Assembly (NCBI GenBank): GCA_910589415.1
Contig: OU342630.1
Coordinates: 18,695,867-18,759,866 of the forward strand
Length of the DNA stretch: 64,000 nt
Source: Malachius bipustulatus
Taxonomy: Eukaryota > Arthropoda > Insecta > Coleoptera > Melyridae
Direction of reading: 5' to 3'
Shown in pieces: positions 44,863 through 56,659 of the stretch (positions are counted from its first letter, which is position 1; each line of letters opens with the position of its first letter). A model generated the notes under the pieces. That model searched no databases and was not told the DNA's origin. It was given only the letters and a program-made list of their open reading frames with translations. The translations under genes were made by a program, and so were the position numbers.

Positions 44863-46540
44863 GTGAGTGTTCGCCGCTAAAGGCATACAAAGATTACAAG
44901 GGACACGGGCGAGTACTAATTGTTGTAGAAACTCTTTCGGTGTAACATTTTTTCATAATTTAAATTATTATTTGGGACTTGTAAAATTGTATTTAATTTC
45001 ATGTAGGTAGGTATTTATACAGCGATATTATTATTGACTTTATAAACATTTTGCAAGCTAACTCAAATGCGGGATGCTTTGTTCAATATGAATCTAAATA
45101 CCTATGTACCTACTTGATTGGACACACAATTTGGATAATGCTTGTATTCTTTGGTAGAAATTTTCAATCGTTTAAATTTTTTTAGCCTGGAAAATGTCAT
45201 AATGTTTCTAAAATCAAATTAATGTTAATATTTGTTAAAAAAACTGTTTTGTCTTTGTCATTGGTTATAATTTCTATTATCTTATAGAAAATTGAACTAC
45301 CATATAAATAACTGAATTCTGAAGATCAACGTTCATAAAAAAATTTCCATCGCAACACTTTTGTCTTTATTCTACAACTATAGTAGTGGTATCGTGTTAG
45401 CAGATCAAAACTTAAATTCGGATAGGCTCTGGAAAAAATTCCACGTCTAAGATTGAATCTATAAGATACTTTACAGTTTTACAGATTCAATCTCAGACAT
45501 CCAATTTTTTCTAAAGCCTGCCCAAATTACGTTTATATTACACAAAAAACAAATATTCTTGCAAATTCTTGTGACATAAATAATTCTAAAAATATTGATT
45601 TCATACAGAGCTGGCATTTTTGTACCTACCTATGTATTTGTTTGGGCCTTTTTTGATTCTTACCTATAAGCCGTTCACTTTATTATTGACGATGTAGTAA
45701 GCCTTAAAATTATGTTATTGTGTTGACCAAAATTAAAAGTTCCTAGATATTTATTGTATTTTTCGCGAATATCAGCTGATTGATATAGGTTTTATAGGTT
45801 AAAATAGACACTGACATTCTCAAATTGTCTCAGTTAATTATTATTCAGAGCGTTGCTGTCTAATTAAATTTTTTAGTTTGTATTTTAGTTTACATTGTAA
45901 GGATATTTAACTCTGAACGATCATTCTCATCTTGACAAGTGATAATAATAATTATTAATTTTGACAACAAAAATTCAAACTCCGATTGAAAATGTCAAAA
46001 GTAATAAAAGTTGAAGGAAAATTTCGTATTATCAAAATAATGAAACATTTCAGGCTTTTTAAACGAGAAAAACCGAATATGAGCGACCACTAAATCATTA
46101 TAAAATTAAAAACCATTTGGGATTTAGGTATTATTATTATTATTATTATGTGACCTGTGTAGGCAAAATTGGTTGTCTTGGATTATTTCCCAAAGATTGT
46201 GTAGCCTCACTTTAAACGAAAAGTAAACAAACTTCAAGCTTAATAAATTCATTCATTTTCCCTTTCCTCTGTAGTAGTCAAGTCATTTGGTAGTTTTACC
46301 TGGAAAGTTTTCTGGAAATTGGTGATTTTATAGATTTCGACGTGCTCTTTTCAAATTTCTACTTTGCCACCTCGTAGCTTTGCCGCTCGCGCCGCCATAT
46401 TTGAAAAATGGCGTCCAAAAACAGTTATTTTACAATATCTTCTTTCCGACTCATTTTACGATGAAAATAGTTATGTAACAAATAAAAATAGAGAAAATTT
46501 CCTACAATTTATGTAGTTACCTTTATTTTTGTAGAATAAA

Positions 46541-46910
46541 TACAGGGTGTCCCACGACCTGACTGCCATAGCTTAAGGGTAGGTGTAGTTTTTCAAGGCG
46601 ATTCGAAATTTTCCTGAGGCACTTCGTTTCGAGTATACAGGTGATTTGTGCAATTTGCCGAAATCTTTGATGAGCGATATCTTTGGAACGAATTGATCGA
46701 ATTTAACGAAATTTGGTAGATATGCTCTACTAATGACACTTAATACCTCGCATTTTTCGCCGATTCGAAAACTGCAGGGCAAATTGCACAAATCACCCTG
46801 TATAATCGAAACGAAGGGCCTCAGGAAAATTTCTAAACCAGATCCTGAATCGCCTTGAAAAACTACACCTACCCTTAAGCTATGGCAGGCAGGTCGTGGG
46901 ACACCCTGTA
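46541..46910. mobile_element. Palindromic foldback element in the intron, 370 bp
   Basis: TACAGGGTGTCCCACGACCTG...CTTAAGGGTAGGTGTAG mirrors CTACACCTACCCTTAAG...CAGGTCGTGGGACACCCTGTA. A secondary pair AGGTGATTTGTGCAATTTGC / GCAAATTGCACAAATCACC lies inside. An open minus frame across it is a by-product. Confidence 0.85.
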
Positions 46911-47059
46911 TAGTTTTAGCGTATGAGTGCCGCAAAGTCCACTGCAAGATATACGTTTTGGCCAAATAACTTATTTAGAGACCACCATGAGTAAGTGACG
47001 CGTTTTTTTGGTGTGGTATCCAGTAGGCCACTTGTAATGCACTATTACAAAATTTTGCG

Positions 47060-47712
47060 CATTCTTCTTCGCTTCGCTATCCTTGATCGGCCAGGTTTTG
47101 CGAGTTCATCGTCTTCAGTATCGAGCGAAATGTCACATATAGGTATAGACGTTTTTTCAGCGTCATTCGCGATGGGATCATCAGCTTCATTGTAATCCTC
47201 TTGTTTCTCGAATTCGTCTTATGTTTGCTCGAACATAGTCTCTGTTTCTTCTTCTTCATCGCTATCTTATAGTGGAATTTTCGAATTATCACAAGTACTA
47301 TTGCAATTCGTGCATATAACGGAGCACTTTAATCCAGCCTTTCTGCATCCACGCAGGCTCCCCGATATCCTTTTTTGCATTTGCTAGAAATAAAGTTTAA
47401 CAAGGCTTCCGAAGCTGGGGGCTCGAGCGTGGTGACAGGAATTAGCCCATTCTTGCCATTCTTGCTTTTTTCCATTTCCATAGCCCTGCATTTTTTCAAC
47501 TCCATTCCACTGCTGAACCTGGTGATAGGATCGGAACGAATGTTGTCTGAATGCTGCTGCTTCTGTAGGTGGCAGCGATATATATTAAATTTATTTTTAT
47601 ATGCTGCTTTTGTGAAGTATGTATACCTATAGTTGTTTAACGACATAGTTTTTACGCCACTGTATTTTGGGGGTTGAAAAAAATTCAAAATATGTAGTTT
47701 CATTGACAATTA
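47060..47712 (-). pseudogene. C-terminal Cys-rich tail of a TE-type ORF, broken
   Basis: On the minus strand, 47,329-47,709 ends EPPASEALLNFISSKCKKGY then GACVDAERLD. After a stop the next frame reads SVICTNCNSTCDNSK and an acidic DSDEEEE segment. The pattern ALL-x-FIS-x-KC-K-x-G... followed by CxxCxxxxC resembles Cys-rich tails of repeated insect ORFs of uncertain transposon class. Non-functional; identity tentative. Confidence 0.4.
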
Positions 47713-48887
47713 ATATTTACCAATTTTTGTGTCTTTAGCTTAATATACAGGGAAAATAAAAAATAAAAACTTTTTTTTTTAATTCTTCGGAGGGGTGTAA
47801 CTTTTTCGGGGAGAGTTTTTTCGAAAAATTCTATACCAAATACCCCCCTTAATTTTCATCACAGAATCACCCCTTAATTTTTTTCGGTGTTTATTACACC
47901 GTGTAGATAATGTAATATGAAATAAATTGGGTAATCATAAAATATTTCACTTTTAATGGATAGTAATTTTTTTGTGAAACTAGCTACTTGTTTTGATTTT
48001 AATATTTCGTTCTAGCAATACTATATACTTGCTTAGTTTAAAGAACAGTTAGCATATAGTCTAAAAAAAAAGAATTTTGCTATTGGGAAATATATTTGTC
48101 AAAGACATGTTACTTTCCTAATGCGCGCAGCCATGTGGTGAGCCGCTTGTGGGGACCCTATGATCAACTCAACATTAATAAGAAATTCAAGTCAGGCGCA
48201 AGTCAAGTCAAATCATTTTTGGATTTTTGGAGATTTGCTTTGCGAAACTTGCGAGAAATTGACCTAATCTAATTTCCATAAATAAATAACACCACTTAGG
48301 TATACGGAGTGATTTCTGTCACCCTAAAATGGCCTCTTACTTCGTCAATAAAAAGCGGAACGGCTTATATGTATACCCAGTAGTAAGTCCTCCATCTGAT
48401 TTTTTTGTCGTCAAGTAGGTAACATTAATTTATATTATCTGCTGTTTTTTTTCAAATAATCACACAGCATGTAAATCAATTATTTTTTTTTTATGTTCAG
48501 GGTGTTTCGCAAGGAACCTTTTTACTTAATTTGAATTTTTTTTTTCAAATCCATTAATTGGCCCACAGTGACTGACTCGAATTAGCTGGGACACATTTAT
48601 TTGACTATAATGTAACTATCAGGAATTTATTTGTGCTGTAAACATACTGTTTAAATTTTGAATGTTACTCACGAGACATTCTGTATTTTACAGTTGAGTT
48701 AGCCGTTTATCTTCTAAATATAACTGTGCAGCTTTATTATCGTCAACAAGTTGAGCACACCCCGTTATTTATCAGGTATACACTTAATTTTCCCTGTTAA
48801 GGCGATCTGTTTAAGATTCAAACTTAATTAGATTGGTACGTGTTTGGATTTGATGACTACAAGCCGAGGGCAGAATATATTCCTCAA

Positions 48888-49747
48888 TACAGGGTGTCTG
48901 CTTAAGGCTGGCCACCGGCTATATCTCGGAAACTAATGGGCCTATAACCTCAAAATAAAAAATTTCCAGACATAAGTGATCAAGAGAAATTCAATGAAAA
49001 TATTTTCAAGATGGCCGCACTTCCGGAAATACCGGAAGTTGACACCTACTTCGTTATTTTAACGGAAACACCCTGTAAAACTTTATATTTTTTAAATGTC
49101 TGAAGAAATATAATACAGGTGGTTATCACCATTGGAATTTAGATTGAACGGTTTATGAGTTATAAACAAGTGGAAATCGAAAATTTTCAACTTCAAATCA
49201 GTCTAGAACTAGAACGGCTCAAGATATCTAAAAACGGTTTACATGTCCCTATCTTAACTTTTCAAATAGTATCCTACTATGTGGTTTAAATTTTAATACA
49301 GGGTGATGAAAAATCGGATAATTTTCATCACCCTGTATTAAAATTTACTCCACATACTGGGATAAAACGTGAAAAGTTAGTATAGGGACATGTAAACCGT
49401 TTTTGGATATCTTGAGCCGTTCTAGTTCTAGACTGCTTTGAAGTTGAAAATTTTCGATTTTCACTTGTTTATAACTCATAAACCGCTCAATCTAAATTCC
49501 AATGGTGAAAACCACCTGTATTCGATTTTTTCAGACATTTAAAAAATATAATAATATACAGGGTGTTCCTGTTAAAATAACGAAGTAGGTGTCAACTTCC
49601 GGTATTTCCGGAAGCGCGGCCATCTTGGAAATTTTTTCATTGAATTTCTCGTGATCACTTATGTCTGGAAATTTTTTATTTTGAGGTTCTAGGCCCATTA
49701 GTTTCCGAGATATAGCCGGTGGCCAGCCTTAAGCAGACACCCTGTAT
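48888..49747. mobile_element. Palindromic element in the intron, about 860 bp
   Basis: TACAGGGTGTCTGCTTAAGG...CCTTAAGCAGACACCCTGTA, with arms of about 430 bp meeting near 49,318. Outer arms 48,888-49,078 and 49,560-49,747 (GGCCACCGGCTATATCTCGG, CTTCCGGAAATACCGG). The inner core 49,079-49,559 is shared with 41,824-42,456 and with half-copies at 24,311 and 27,556. Confidence 0.85.
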
Positions 49748-49812
49748 ACGTTTAGTTTGTTGCTCCGAATCGTTCATTTATTTAAATGTCAAATGTATTG
49801 ATCGTAAAATAT

Positions 49813-50427
49813 TGTTACGGGTCTCACACTTATTAAAATCAATATTATTAAAGTCTGCAAAATTGTTTATTCTCCATCACAAATATAACTTATAAACTTA
49901 TAACCTCTAAATCTAAATAATTAGCTGTCCTATTATGTCCACGCAGATATTGCACAGCTAATGTCTTTCACCACTTATACTCATCGAACTCTAACCTACG
50001 GAACGGTTGGAGTTCGATGCTTACACTCCACTCTGTTTTCTACTTCACTATATTCACTAAATACCACCACTAGCTACAACTGACTATTATTGTCTTCGTT
50101 ACTCTGTGATACTTCAGCTTTCACATTCAAATCACGACTAACTCTAGAGTGCCGACAGCTCCTCTTTTTATATCCGTTGGCCATGGAGTCTAGAAATGTC
50201 AGATACTTCATTAGAAACTATACAAAATATCGAACATGCGTAGAATGCGGAACCATTGTGGTCTTTAGTAGAACTGCCACACTGGCCGGCAATGTGTCAT
50301 TCCTGTCATGTAACTGGAATTGTCACGAAAGTGATATTTCCATTTCTGACTGAGTCATTATAAAAATTGAGGAAGTAAATAAACAAATACGTATCTAGAA
50401 TGTTCGCGAAGGTGTCTCGTTATAATA
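49813..50427 (-). mobile_element. Solo LTR (copy 2; see 38,298)
   Basis: TGTTACGGGTCTCACAC to GTGTCTCGTTATAA. On the minus strand, GATATAAAAAGAGG (about 50,165-50,178) is the TATA region and AATAAAC (about 49,866) the poly(A) signal. Diverged from copy 1 but the same order: AGTCTGCAAA, ACTTATAACCTCTAA, GAATGTCAG-type blocks and GAGTCATTATAAAA. No internal domain is present between the copies. Confidence 0.6.
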
Positions 50428-51535
50428 TGTTTAAGAATAGTGTTTTTCATCAAATTTATTTTCTCGGTGCTCTTTGTGGAATGACTCCAAATTATTGATC
50501 AATAAAACTTTTTTTTGCATATTAGGAACCTACTTCAAAATTCCATATAGGAGAATCTTAAAATGATAAAAGTGTTTTGATTATCACTGAATAGCATTTT
50601 TATTTGAGGAGCCAGCCAAAATTGCATTTTTGAAAATTTATAATTTTTAAACCCTATATAAATCAGCCTTATAATTATGTAAAAATTTTGCTTTAAAATT
50701 AGCAACGAGATTTTTCAACGAAACAACTTGTAGAAATAAAACGAGCTGAAGGCTGAGACATATAAATAATGGAAGCGTGAAAATGGTCACGTCGCGCAAT
50801 TTTGTGACAACGAATATGTCAAACTACTCATATTTTTGTCTTGAAAGACAGAGAGCCAGCAAAGCGTATCTCATGAATGACCTTCAAATTAGCCACAAGG
50901 TTTCAAGCACCACAACACAAGATTCCCTTATTAGTGGCCTTTTTAAGTTTTCTGGGAAGCATCATGTTCGTTTATAAGCTATTGCCAACGTGTCACACTT
51001 GAAATTGTTTAGACTTCCGTTGTAATTTTTTTTTCATTATGTAACTAAGAAATCTGCGGCAGCTACTTGTACTTGTGGCGTCATGTTCGTTTTTCACCTA
51101 GAAATTAATTTATTTTGCTATTCGCTCCCAAACATAACTCTTGGTTCATGCTTCCTCGTCAGGCTTGTCTCGCGTCTTTAACTTTCATTAACAAAATAGT
51201 TCGAGGCTTCCCACGAGAATCTGCCTCGCTGAGGCATTCTCTTGATACTTGCGAGGCTGCTCGGTCGGTATCTGGAACCGATTAGCCTACTTCAAGATTA
51301 AATACGATAAATCTTCGTCCGAGTTAGTATTAACATCTATCAGAAAGATACACACAACTCCTTAACTCATCCACTCTCCTCCAATCCTGTAACTGATATA
51401 AGGCTCCACTATAATTTTAAATGAAATTTAAATAGAAATCGATCTATATTGAAAAAATATATATAAATGAGTAAACAAAGCTTATTTTAAATATTTAAAA
51501 CATAACCTAGAATTACTAATATATTTTTTTAACAG

Positions 51536-52096
51536 TCTGTTGTAGGTATTATTATTTTCCAAGCAATCACGGGTGCATTGTCAAGTGACATCCCAACTAC
51601 TTCAATAGTTACATCGCAAAGATCTGGTCCAAGCTTCTCATACAGTACATCAGAATTCCAAAACGTACCACTTCAGCGGCCGCTCTCGTATATATCACCA
51701 TTCCATCCCAAACTCATAAGCAGCTACCCCTCAAGAGTCGTACCACAAGCTTCCTACACCATTCATAGACAGCCCTTCTACCAGCAACAGTTATTCTCTT
51801 CTCCTTTCTATTCGCCTTCATTATCCTCATCACCATACCAGTTCATCACTTATCCAATCTACACTCCTGGAGGAATTTATCCCGGTGGTCTGTACCCTTC
51901 GCAGCCAGTCTTTGGAGGAATTCAAGGAGGCGGTATTCAGGGTATTCAAGGAGTATATCCAGGGTACCCCGGAGGTGTGCCAACACAGCCAGTCCAACCA
52001 GTTCAGCCAGTGCAGCCAGTACCGGCTCAGCCTGCTCAGACCCCAGTTGCCGGAACTGTGATTGATGAAGACACTGTTGCTGTAGATGCTGCATAA
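51536..52096 (+). CDS. Secreted low-complexity cuticle-type protein, exon 2
   Basis: 187 codons including the stop; with exon 1 the protein has 188 residues. The signal peptide runs to about residue 16-18 (hydrophobic VVGIIIF, then AITGALSS). The mature part is rich in Ser, Pro, Tyr and Gln: a Ser/Pro/Tyr region (SYSTSEFQNVPLQRP; RQPFYQQQLFSSPFYSP), then Gly-Ile/Gly-Tyr repeats (GGIYPGGLYPSQPVFGG, GIQGIQGVYPGYPGG). PVQPVQPVQPVPAQPAQ follows, and the end is acidic (VIDEDTVAVDAA). There is no Rebers-Riddiford chitin-binding consensus and no Cys. A role in extracellular cuticle or a similar secreted matrix is inferred from gene structure and composition; the exact family is not recognised. Confidence 0.8.
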   Translation, partial: SVVGIIIFQAITGALSSDIPTTSIVTSQRSGPSFSYSTSEFQNVPLQRPLSYISPFHPKLISSYPSRVVPQASYTIHRQPFYQQQLFSSPFYSPSLSSSPYQFITYPIYTPGGIYPGGLYPSQPVFGGIQGGGIQGIQGVYPGYPGGVPTQPVQPVQPVQPVPAQPAQTPVAGTVIDEDTVAVDAA

Positions 52097-52157
52097 GGGT
52101 CTTATGAAGTTTCAAAAATAATGTGATGATTTTCTGTGAAATGTATTTATTTGTGTC

Positions 52158-52163
52158 AATAAA
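52158..52163 (+). terminator. Poly(A) signal AATAAA of the cuticle-type gene
   Basis: AATAAA 62 bp after the stop codon, followed by GT-rich sequence (TGTTGTTTTTGTC), as expected for 3' end formation. Confidence 0.7.
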
Positions 52164-53169
52164 TACAATGTTGTTTTTGTCTTTGTTTCTCATTTTGATT
52201 AATTAGAATCCAACGAATTATCGTATTATTACAAATTGAAAGGGAGCTTAGAAAGAAAATAAGTTCAATGTCAACTAAATACCTCAACGGTAACTACGGT
52301 GAGTCTGTCTGGTAGAATTCTCAGTTAAATTAATAAGTTAAATAACTAAGTAGGTCTTCAGAGCCTCAAGTAGGTCTTCTTACTCATGATTGGTATTCAT
52401 TCACACATTCAGGTAGGTATCCATGAAATGAGAGGAACATTCATTATTACGTTTTTAGCAAGTCCCATCTTGAATCGGAGGTAATTACTGTTATTATCAA
52501 CGGATGGTTATAGTTCCCCAGCCATTTTGTAGACATTAAAAAAATGTTAAATTTTTTGAAGAACTTTCACACCCTGTATCTGAGAAACTAAAGCTCCAAC
52601 GACCCATGTCTACAAAAATTTTTCGCCTATTTTTGTATTTTCTATATGCTTTCTAAGTTAAAAAAATAACTTTTACACTTTAAAGATTTTGAGGTGTGAT
52701 TTTATACAACTTCTTCAGCTGTTACCTGTCAAATTCAGGATGATCGAAAGGACTTCATAGTCGCTGCATCGTTCGCAAATCATGCGCAGAGAAACTTTCA
52801 GCTTTTATAAGATAACAAAAGTCTGGCAGTCGCGGTCTCTTAGTCCATAAACGAATTTTAGGTGTTATTCACCCCAAATGGTGGTCTTCAACGTCCTTTC
52901 GATGTCAGTGACACAGGTCACCACTACCCAATCGATCGCCTATTACATTTTTCATAAACATTCGAAAATTAATCTGAAAAATAGTTTGATTTTTTATTAT
53001 CTAGCCCACGATCTTGGGCTCCGTCGACAAAGGTCTTCACACATGCACAAGTACCCCTTTGTGAGGTGCCCTATAAAACAGCTAGTAACATCTATATAAT
53101 AACAACTAGTAATACATCACAGTAAAGAAACATAGGTACAACACACGAAAAATTGATAAAAGTAAACAG
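52164..53169. other. Downstream spacer
   Basis: No gene recognised. CACCCTGTATCTGAG at about 52,571 is an isolated foldback-type end. Confidence 0.4.
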
Positions 53170-53205
53170 ATTATAGTATAAAACACTTACAGAGGGTAGT
53201 ATTGT

Positions 53206-54660
53206 GACGAACTCCGGCTTCTGGGAATCTTCACGGTTACGGTTACGTCGGTGTTACCACGGGTTGCTCGGGCGCCAGCTTTTTTCTGGAGGTGTGCTCC
53301 CCCGGGGAATTCTTCTCGCTAATTTGTATTCCCAATTACCTGAGGTCACATAAAACGATACGTTGCTGTATCGTGGTCCCTAGGATAGCTCAGTGAAGAA
53401 GAGAGGAAAGCCAGGGGTCGATTGAAGTTATCGCCGGTACAATGGTGTTCGGGAGAGCGGTCTTTAGGCGCCTCCTCGAAGAAATGCCGGGCTTCCCTTA
53501 TAAGAGCGGAGCTGTAAGCGAGTTGACGCGGGATCGGTGCTGGTGCTGGTGGTAGTCAGTCGAGATACCTACCTACGTATTCCTGCCGGCGGTCCGTGCC
53601 GTTGCGCTCGGCTCGACGGGCGGTTGGAGCGTCAGATACACGGTACTGGTGTTGGCGCTGGGGCCGACGGTAGGCACAGATGAGCGAGGCTTATTTATGA
53701 GAATGCGGTGGTGCGGGGATCTCGGGATATGGCAGATTCATTAAATAAAATATAATTATGAGGATCGGTGTGAAATAATGATGAACTCGTTCAGGTATAA
53801 TCAATAACAAGTCTTTATTTACATAAAATAATATTATTTCGAATAATAAATTAATGTTAACGCAATTCGAGAAAAGTAAATTAATATCCCTCGGAATAGT
53901 AGAATAACGGTGATTAAATGCAAAAAAAATGAACAATGAAATTAATATATACACTTCCCTAACCCAAATAATTATGGAGGGTGACTTAATGCTCTGAAGG
54001 GCTGCGGTAAAAATCAAGCTTTATCGGGGATCAACGGTCATGAGCGAGTGAATGAGCTCAACGGGGCTAGTTCGACAAAATAGTAATGGAATTCATAGGT
54101 CTAGATGCCTCTAATTGGGATATGGTTACCTAACTACACGGATTATGGTGCGGGGGTGTGGTGAGAGATCTGGGAGAGTTGGTTATGATGGAGATCTATT
54201 AGGTACGGGGTTAATCGCCGGTCTCAGCTTCCCAGTCACAGGGGGAACCGCTTTTACTGCCTATCTTACGTCTAGAAGTACTAACGGACCTTTCTATGAC
54301 CTTCGAGGGTGGCGATGGGCGTCGGGAATAACCGGAGAGCGGGTATGAACAGGATTAGGATGTCTACGGTGAATTATTAGAATCAAATCGGGCACCTACC
54401 TCGGTTTCGGTTGATCGGCGGTTATAAGTTGTACTGGGGCTCTTTAAACACTTCAAAATTCACTTATTTCTTAGCGGGACTCTATTCTGACTTCAACGGT
54501 ACAGCAACTAGCGGGAACGTCGTCGGAGAAAAAGAGAGGCTGAGCGTTCAAAATCCGCCCGTATTTATACTCTCCCTATCTTATTTTTCGGTGGCTATCG
54601 CGAAGAAAAAATGGTAATCGGCGTTTTTACGTTGACTCTGGTTGATTACTGTCATGAATT
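53206..54660 (-). mobile_element. Possible LTR-retrotransposon fragment, GC-richer
   Basis: Begins (+) TGTGACGAACTCCGGC. On the minus strand, TATAAATACGGGCGG (about 54,565-54,580) and TATAAGGGAAGCCCGG (about 53,490-53,505) look like promoters, and AATAAAGAC (about 53,815) like a poly(A) signal. TGGCGCCCGAGCAACCCG (about 53,260) resembles a tRNA primer site. No gag-pol frame and no second LTR found, so the call is tentative. Confidence 0.35.
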
Positions 54661-54839
54661 GACTCTAAAATGCACCGAATTAGGTACCACTAAAATATGC
54701 GAATGCATAAAAAAATCTCAAAACTTCGTGAATTTAAACAACAACTATAAAATTTAATGCGTCTTTGATTTTACAGGATCGATCGGAAATAATTATTATT
54801 GGGTTTTCATAATATTGAATCTATTTCTAATTGCTAATT

Positions 54840-55037
54840 ATTGTAAAATGAAGGCGAAATTACACGACTTCATTACAGTATAAAGGCTCATTGAGTTGAA
54901 GGGCAGATTTCTGTGGCCATTTCTGAAGAAGGTATCGAGTCTAAGTGGAAATTTTTTAAAGTGATCTATTCTTGACATGAAAGTAATTACAAAAGTGTTA
55001 ATAAAAGTCATGTGTTGTACAATCAAATTCGTTGTAC
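54840..55037. repeat. Dispersed repeat; left flank of the Gypsy insertion
   Basis: 54,870-55,010 matches 2041-2225 (partly in reverse). The last bases, TCGTTGTAC, continue across the insertion into 63,845. Confidence 0.5.
55034..55037. repeat. Target-site duplication GTAC, left
   Basis: GTAC just before TGCTGCC; the same four bases follow the other LTR at 63,845-63,848. Joining the flanks gives CGTTGTACAGTGCCTTGAAC, close to CGTTGTACAGGGACTTGAAC in the foldback element at about 15,287. Confidence 0.85.
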
Positions 55038-56659
55038 TGCTGCCTTCGGGCTTATTAGAGTTGCCTTCGTCTAATTCGAATCGACTCTGGGTCAATTAAA
55101 ATTCGATCGTTGTTGAAAAACAATTGCCGACTTACCTTCGTTGGGCCGAAGTATTAATTGATGCACCAAAATCTCATTCAGATTTCATGCGACTGTAGTG
55201 GCATCAGCAGCATAGAGCGATACTGTTTAATTACTTCTAAGATAAAAGATAGTGGGATGCCAGTGCCTTATGGTTTTTGAATAATAGATCTAAAGTAACC
55301 TGAACTATAAAGGCATCAAAATTCACTCAGGTTATGAGATGTTAATAATTTCTAACTACTGTATCTACCTACTGAATAATAGAATTGATCTTTAAATGGA
55401 AAGTATATTTATTTATTCTGTTTATAAAATAAATGATTGAATTTCTATGGTTATGAAATTACTAATTAATTGATCATGAAGTTAATCGTAAAATATCTCA
55501 TTTAACAGTTTAACTGGTAGAGAAAATAGATCTATCTTTTCTTCACATAAAAAGTAACAATTTCATTTCAAGTATTACTTGAATAATAATGATAATGATC
55601 GTATATCAGGTATTTCAAAGTTATTATTATTATAAGTTTTAATTAATAAAACATCAATCTCTCGACGAGATAAGGCAATAGAACGACACAAAACTCCTAA
55701 CAGATTTCTCTGATATCACTCTGAGCAATAAAAGGTTATGTCACACTTTGCTTACTGATACGACATTTTGCCATCCTTGGAATGTCGTGCCGAGACTGGA
55801 GAGCGGGGCCCTGGACGAAATCTCAGGATAGGAGACCGTGGTCTCCCTCTGGGGTGGCAGAAAGACTGGTGGATGGAGTCGTGTCCCGTGGGAACACGTG
55901 CCTGACACTGGTAGCGTGGTCGTCCTTTGAGGTTAGATGAAATTCGAAAATATGGGGCTCCGAATGTTGAGATCCAGTATTTAGGGGCAGGTAGCAGCAA
56001 AACCTTCAGATAATATAGGAGATTCCTTCCATAAAAGCAGATATTCAGACGTAGAAAGTATGAAAACCAATATGGCGTCTGCGAAGACAGGTGGGGTTCA
56101 ACTCCGTAGATAGGTTTTCCGACGAAATAAGATAGTACCCCGATTGATAGGGTAGGTAGAAAAGAACTATAACAATATATAAACTCTATTAGAGAAAGTT
56201 TTAGATAGTTTGAACAATTTACTTACCCGATATAATAAATCGGTTCTTTAGATAAAGAGAAAAGGTAGGGGTGCGACTTGTCGCTTCAAGCACCGAGATT
56301 GGAAGACAAACAACCTGTTCCAGACTCGCGAAAAATGACCAATCCTTTTGCGCAACTCAAAAGGGTGTTAGTTCATCTTCCGAAACTACATCACAGGGAC
56401 ATCTGTGTTTCTAGCTGATCGAAAGGAAGATGGTATGAAAATAAATTACAGATTGTACTCAAAAGGTAGGGATCTTGAACTTGCCTAGTTTAGTTAGTTT
56501 TACCACTCGGCAACAGGTGGCGATGTTAGTTCGAAATTCATGTCTCAATCAAATAAAGTGGCTAGGTGGATACCTTAATACCAAAGATTTGGATAACGAG
56601 GTCCCATTTAATAATTTTAAATGGAGCTAATTAAAGGACAAAACCTTAACGACGTTACA
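55038..56659 (-). repeat. 3' LTR of the Gypsy element (1,622 bp)
   Basis: TG...CA boundaries on the plus strand (TGCTGCC to GTTACA). Positions 55,038-55,116 and 55,716-56,659 correspond to the whole of the other LTR with no length difference. The 599 bp at 55,117-55,715 are absent from the other LTR. Confidence 0.85.

Larger units (their letters stand above)
44863..51535 (+). other. Intron of the cuticle-type gene (6,673 bp)
   Basis: Donor GTGAGT; acceptor TTTTTTTAACAG with a good pyrimidine tract. Contains two palindromic elements (46,541-46,910 and 48,888-49,747), a decayed TE fragment (47,060-47,712), a solo LTR (49,813-50,427) and an (ATT)n microsatellite near 46,130. Stretches 44,869-46,540, 47,713-48,887 and 50,428-51,535 show no feature that I recognise. 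Confidence 0.65.

Noticed and set aside
46573..46965. 130-codon minus-strand ORF
   Set aside because: Coincides with the palindromic element 46,541-46,910; openness is a by-product of the inverted repeat.
47375..47632. 85-codon plus-strand ORF with hydrophobic stretches
   Set aside because: Antisense to the Cys-rich TE tail; composition mirrors the Lys/Glu-rich minus frame.
38298..50427. The two solo LTRs as ends of one retrotransposon
   Set aside because: They are clearly diverged, and the 11 kb between them has no gag-pol but includes a host promoter and first exon.
55752..56000. 82-codon minus-strand ORF, repeated at 62,937-63,185
   Set aside because: Located in the Gypsy LTRs; identical only because the LTRs are. 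No recognisable protein features.
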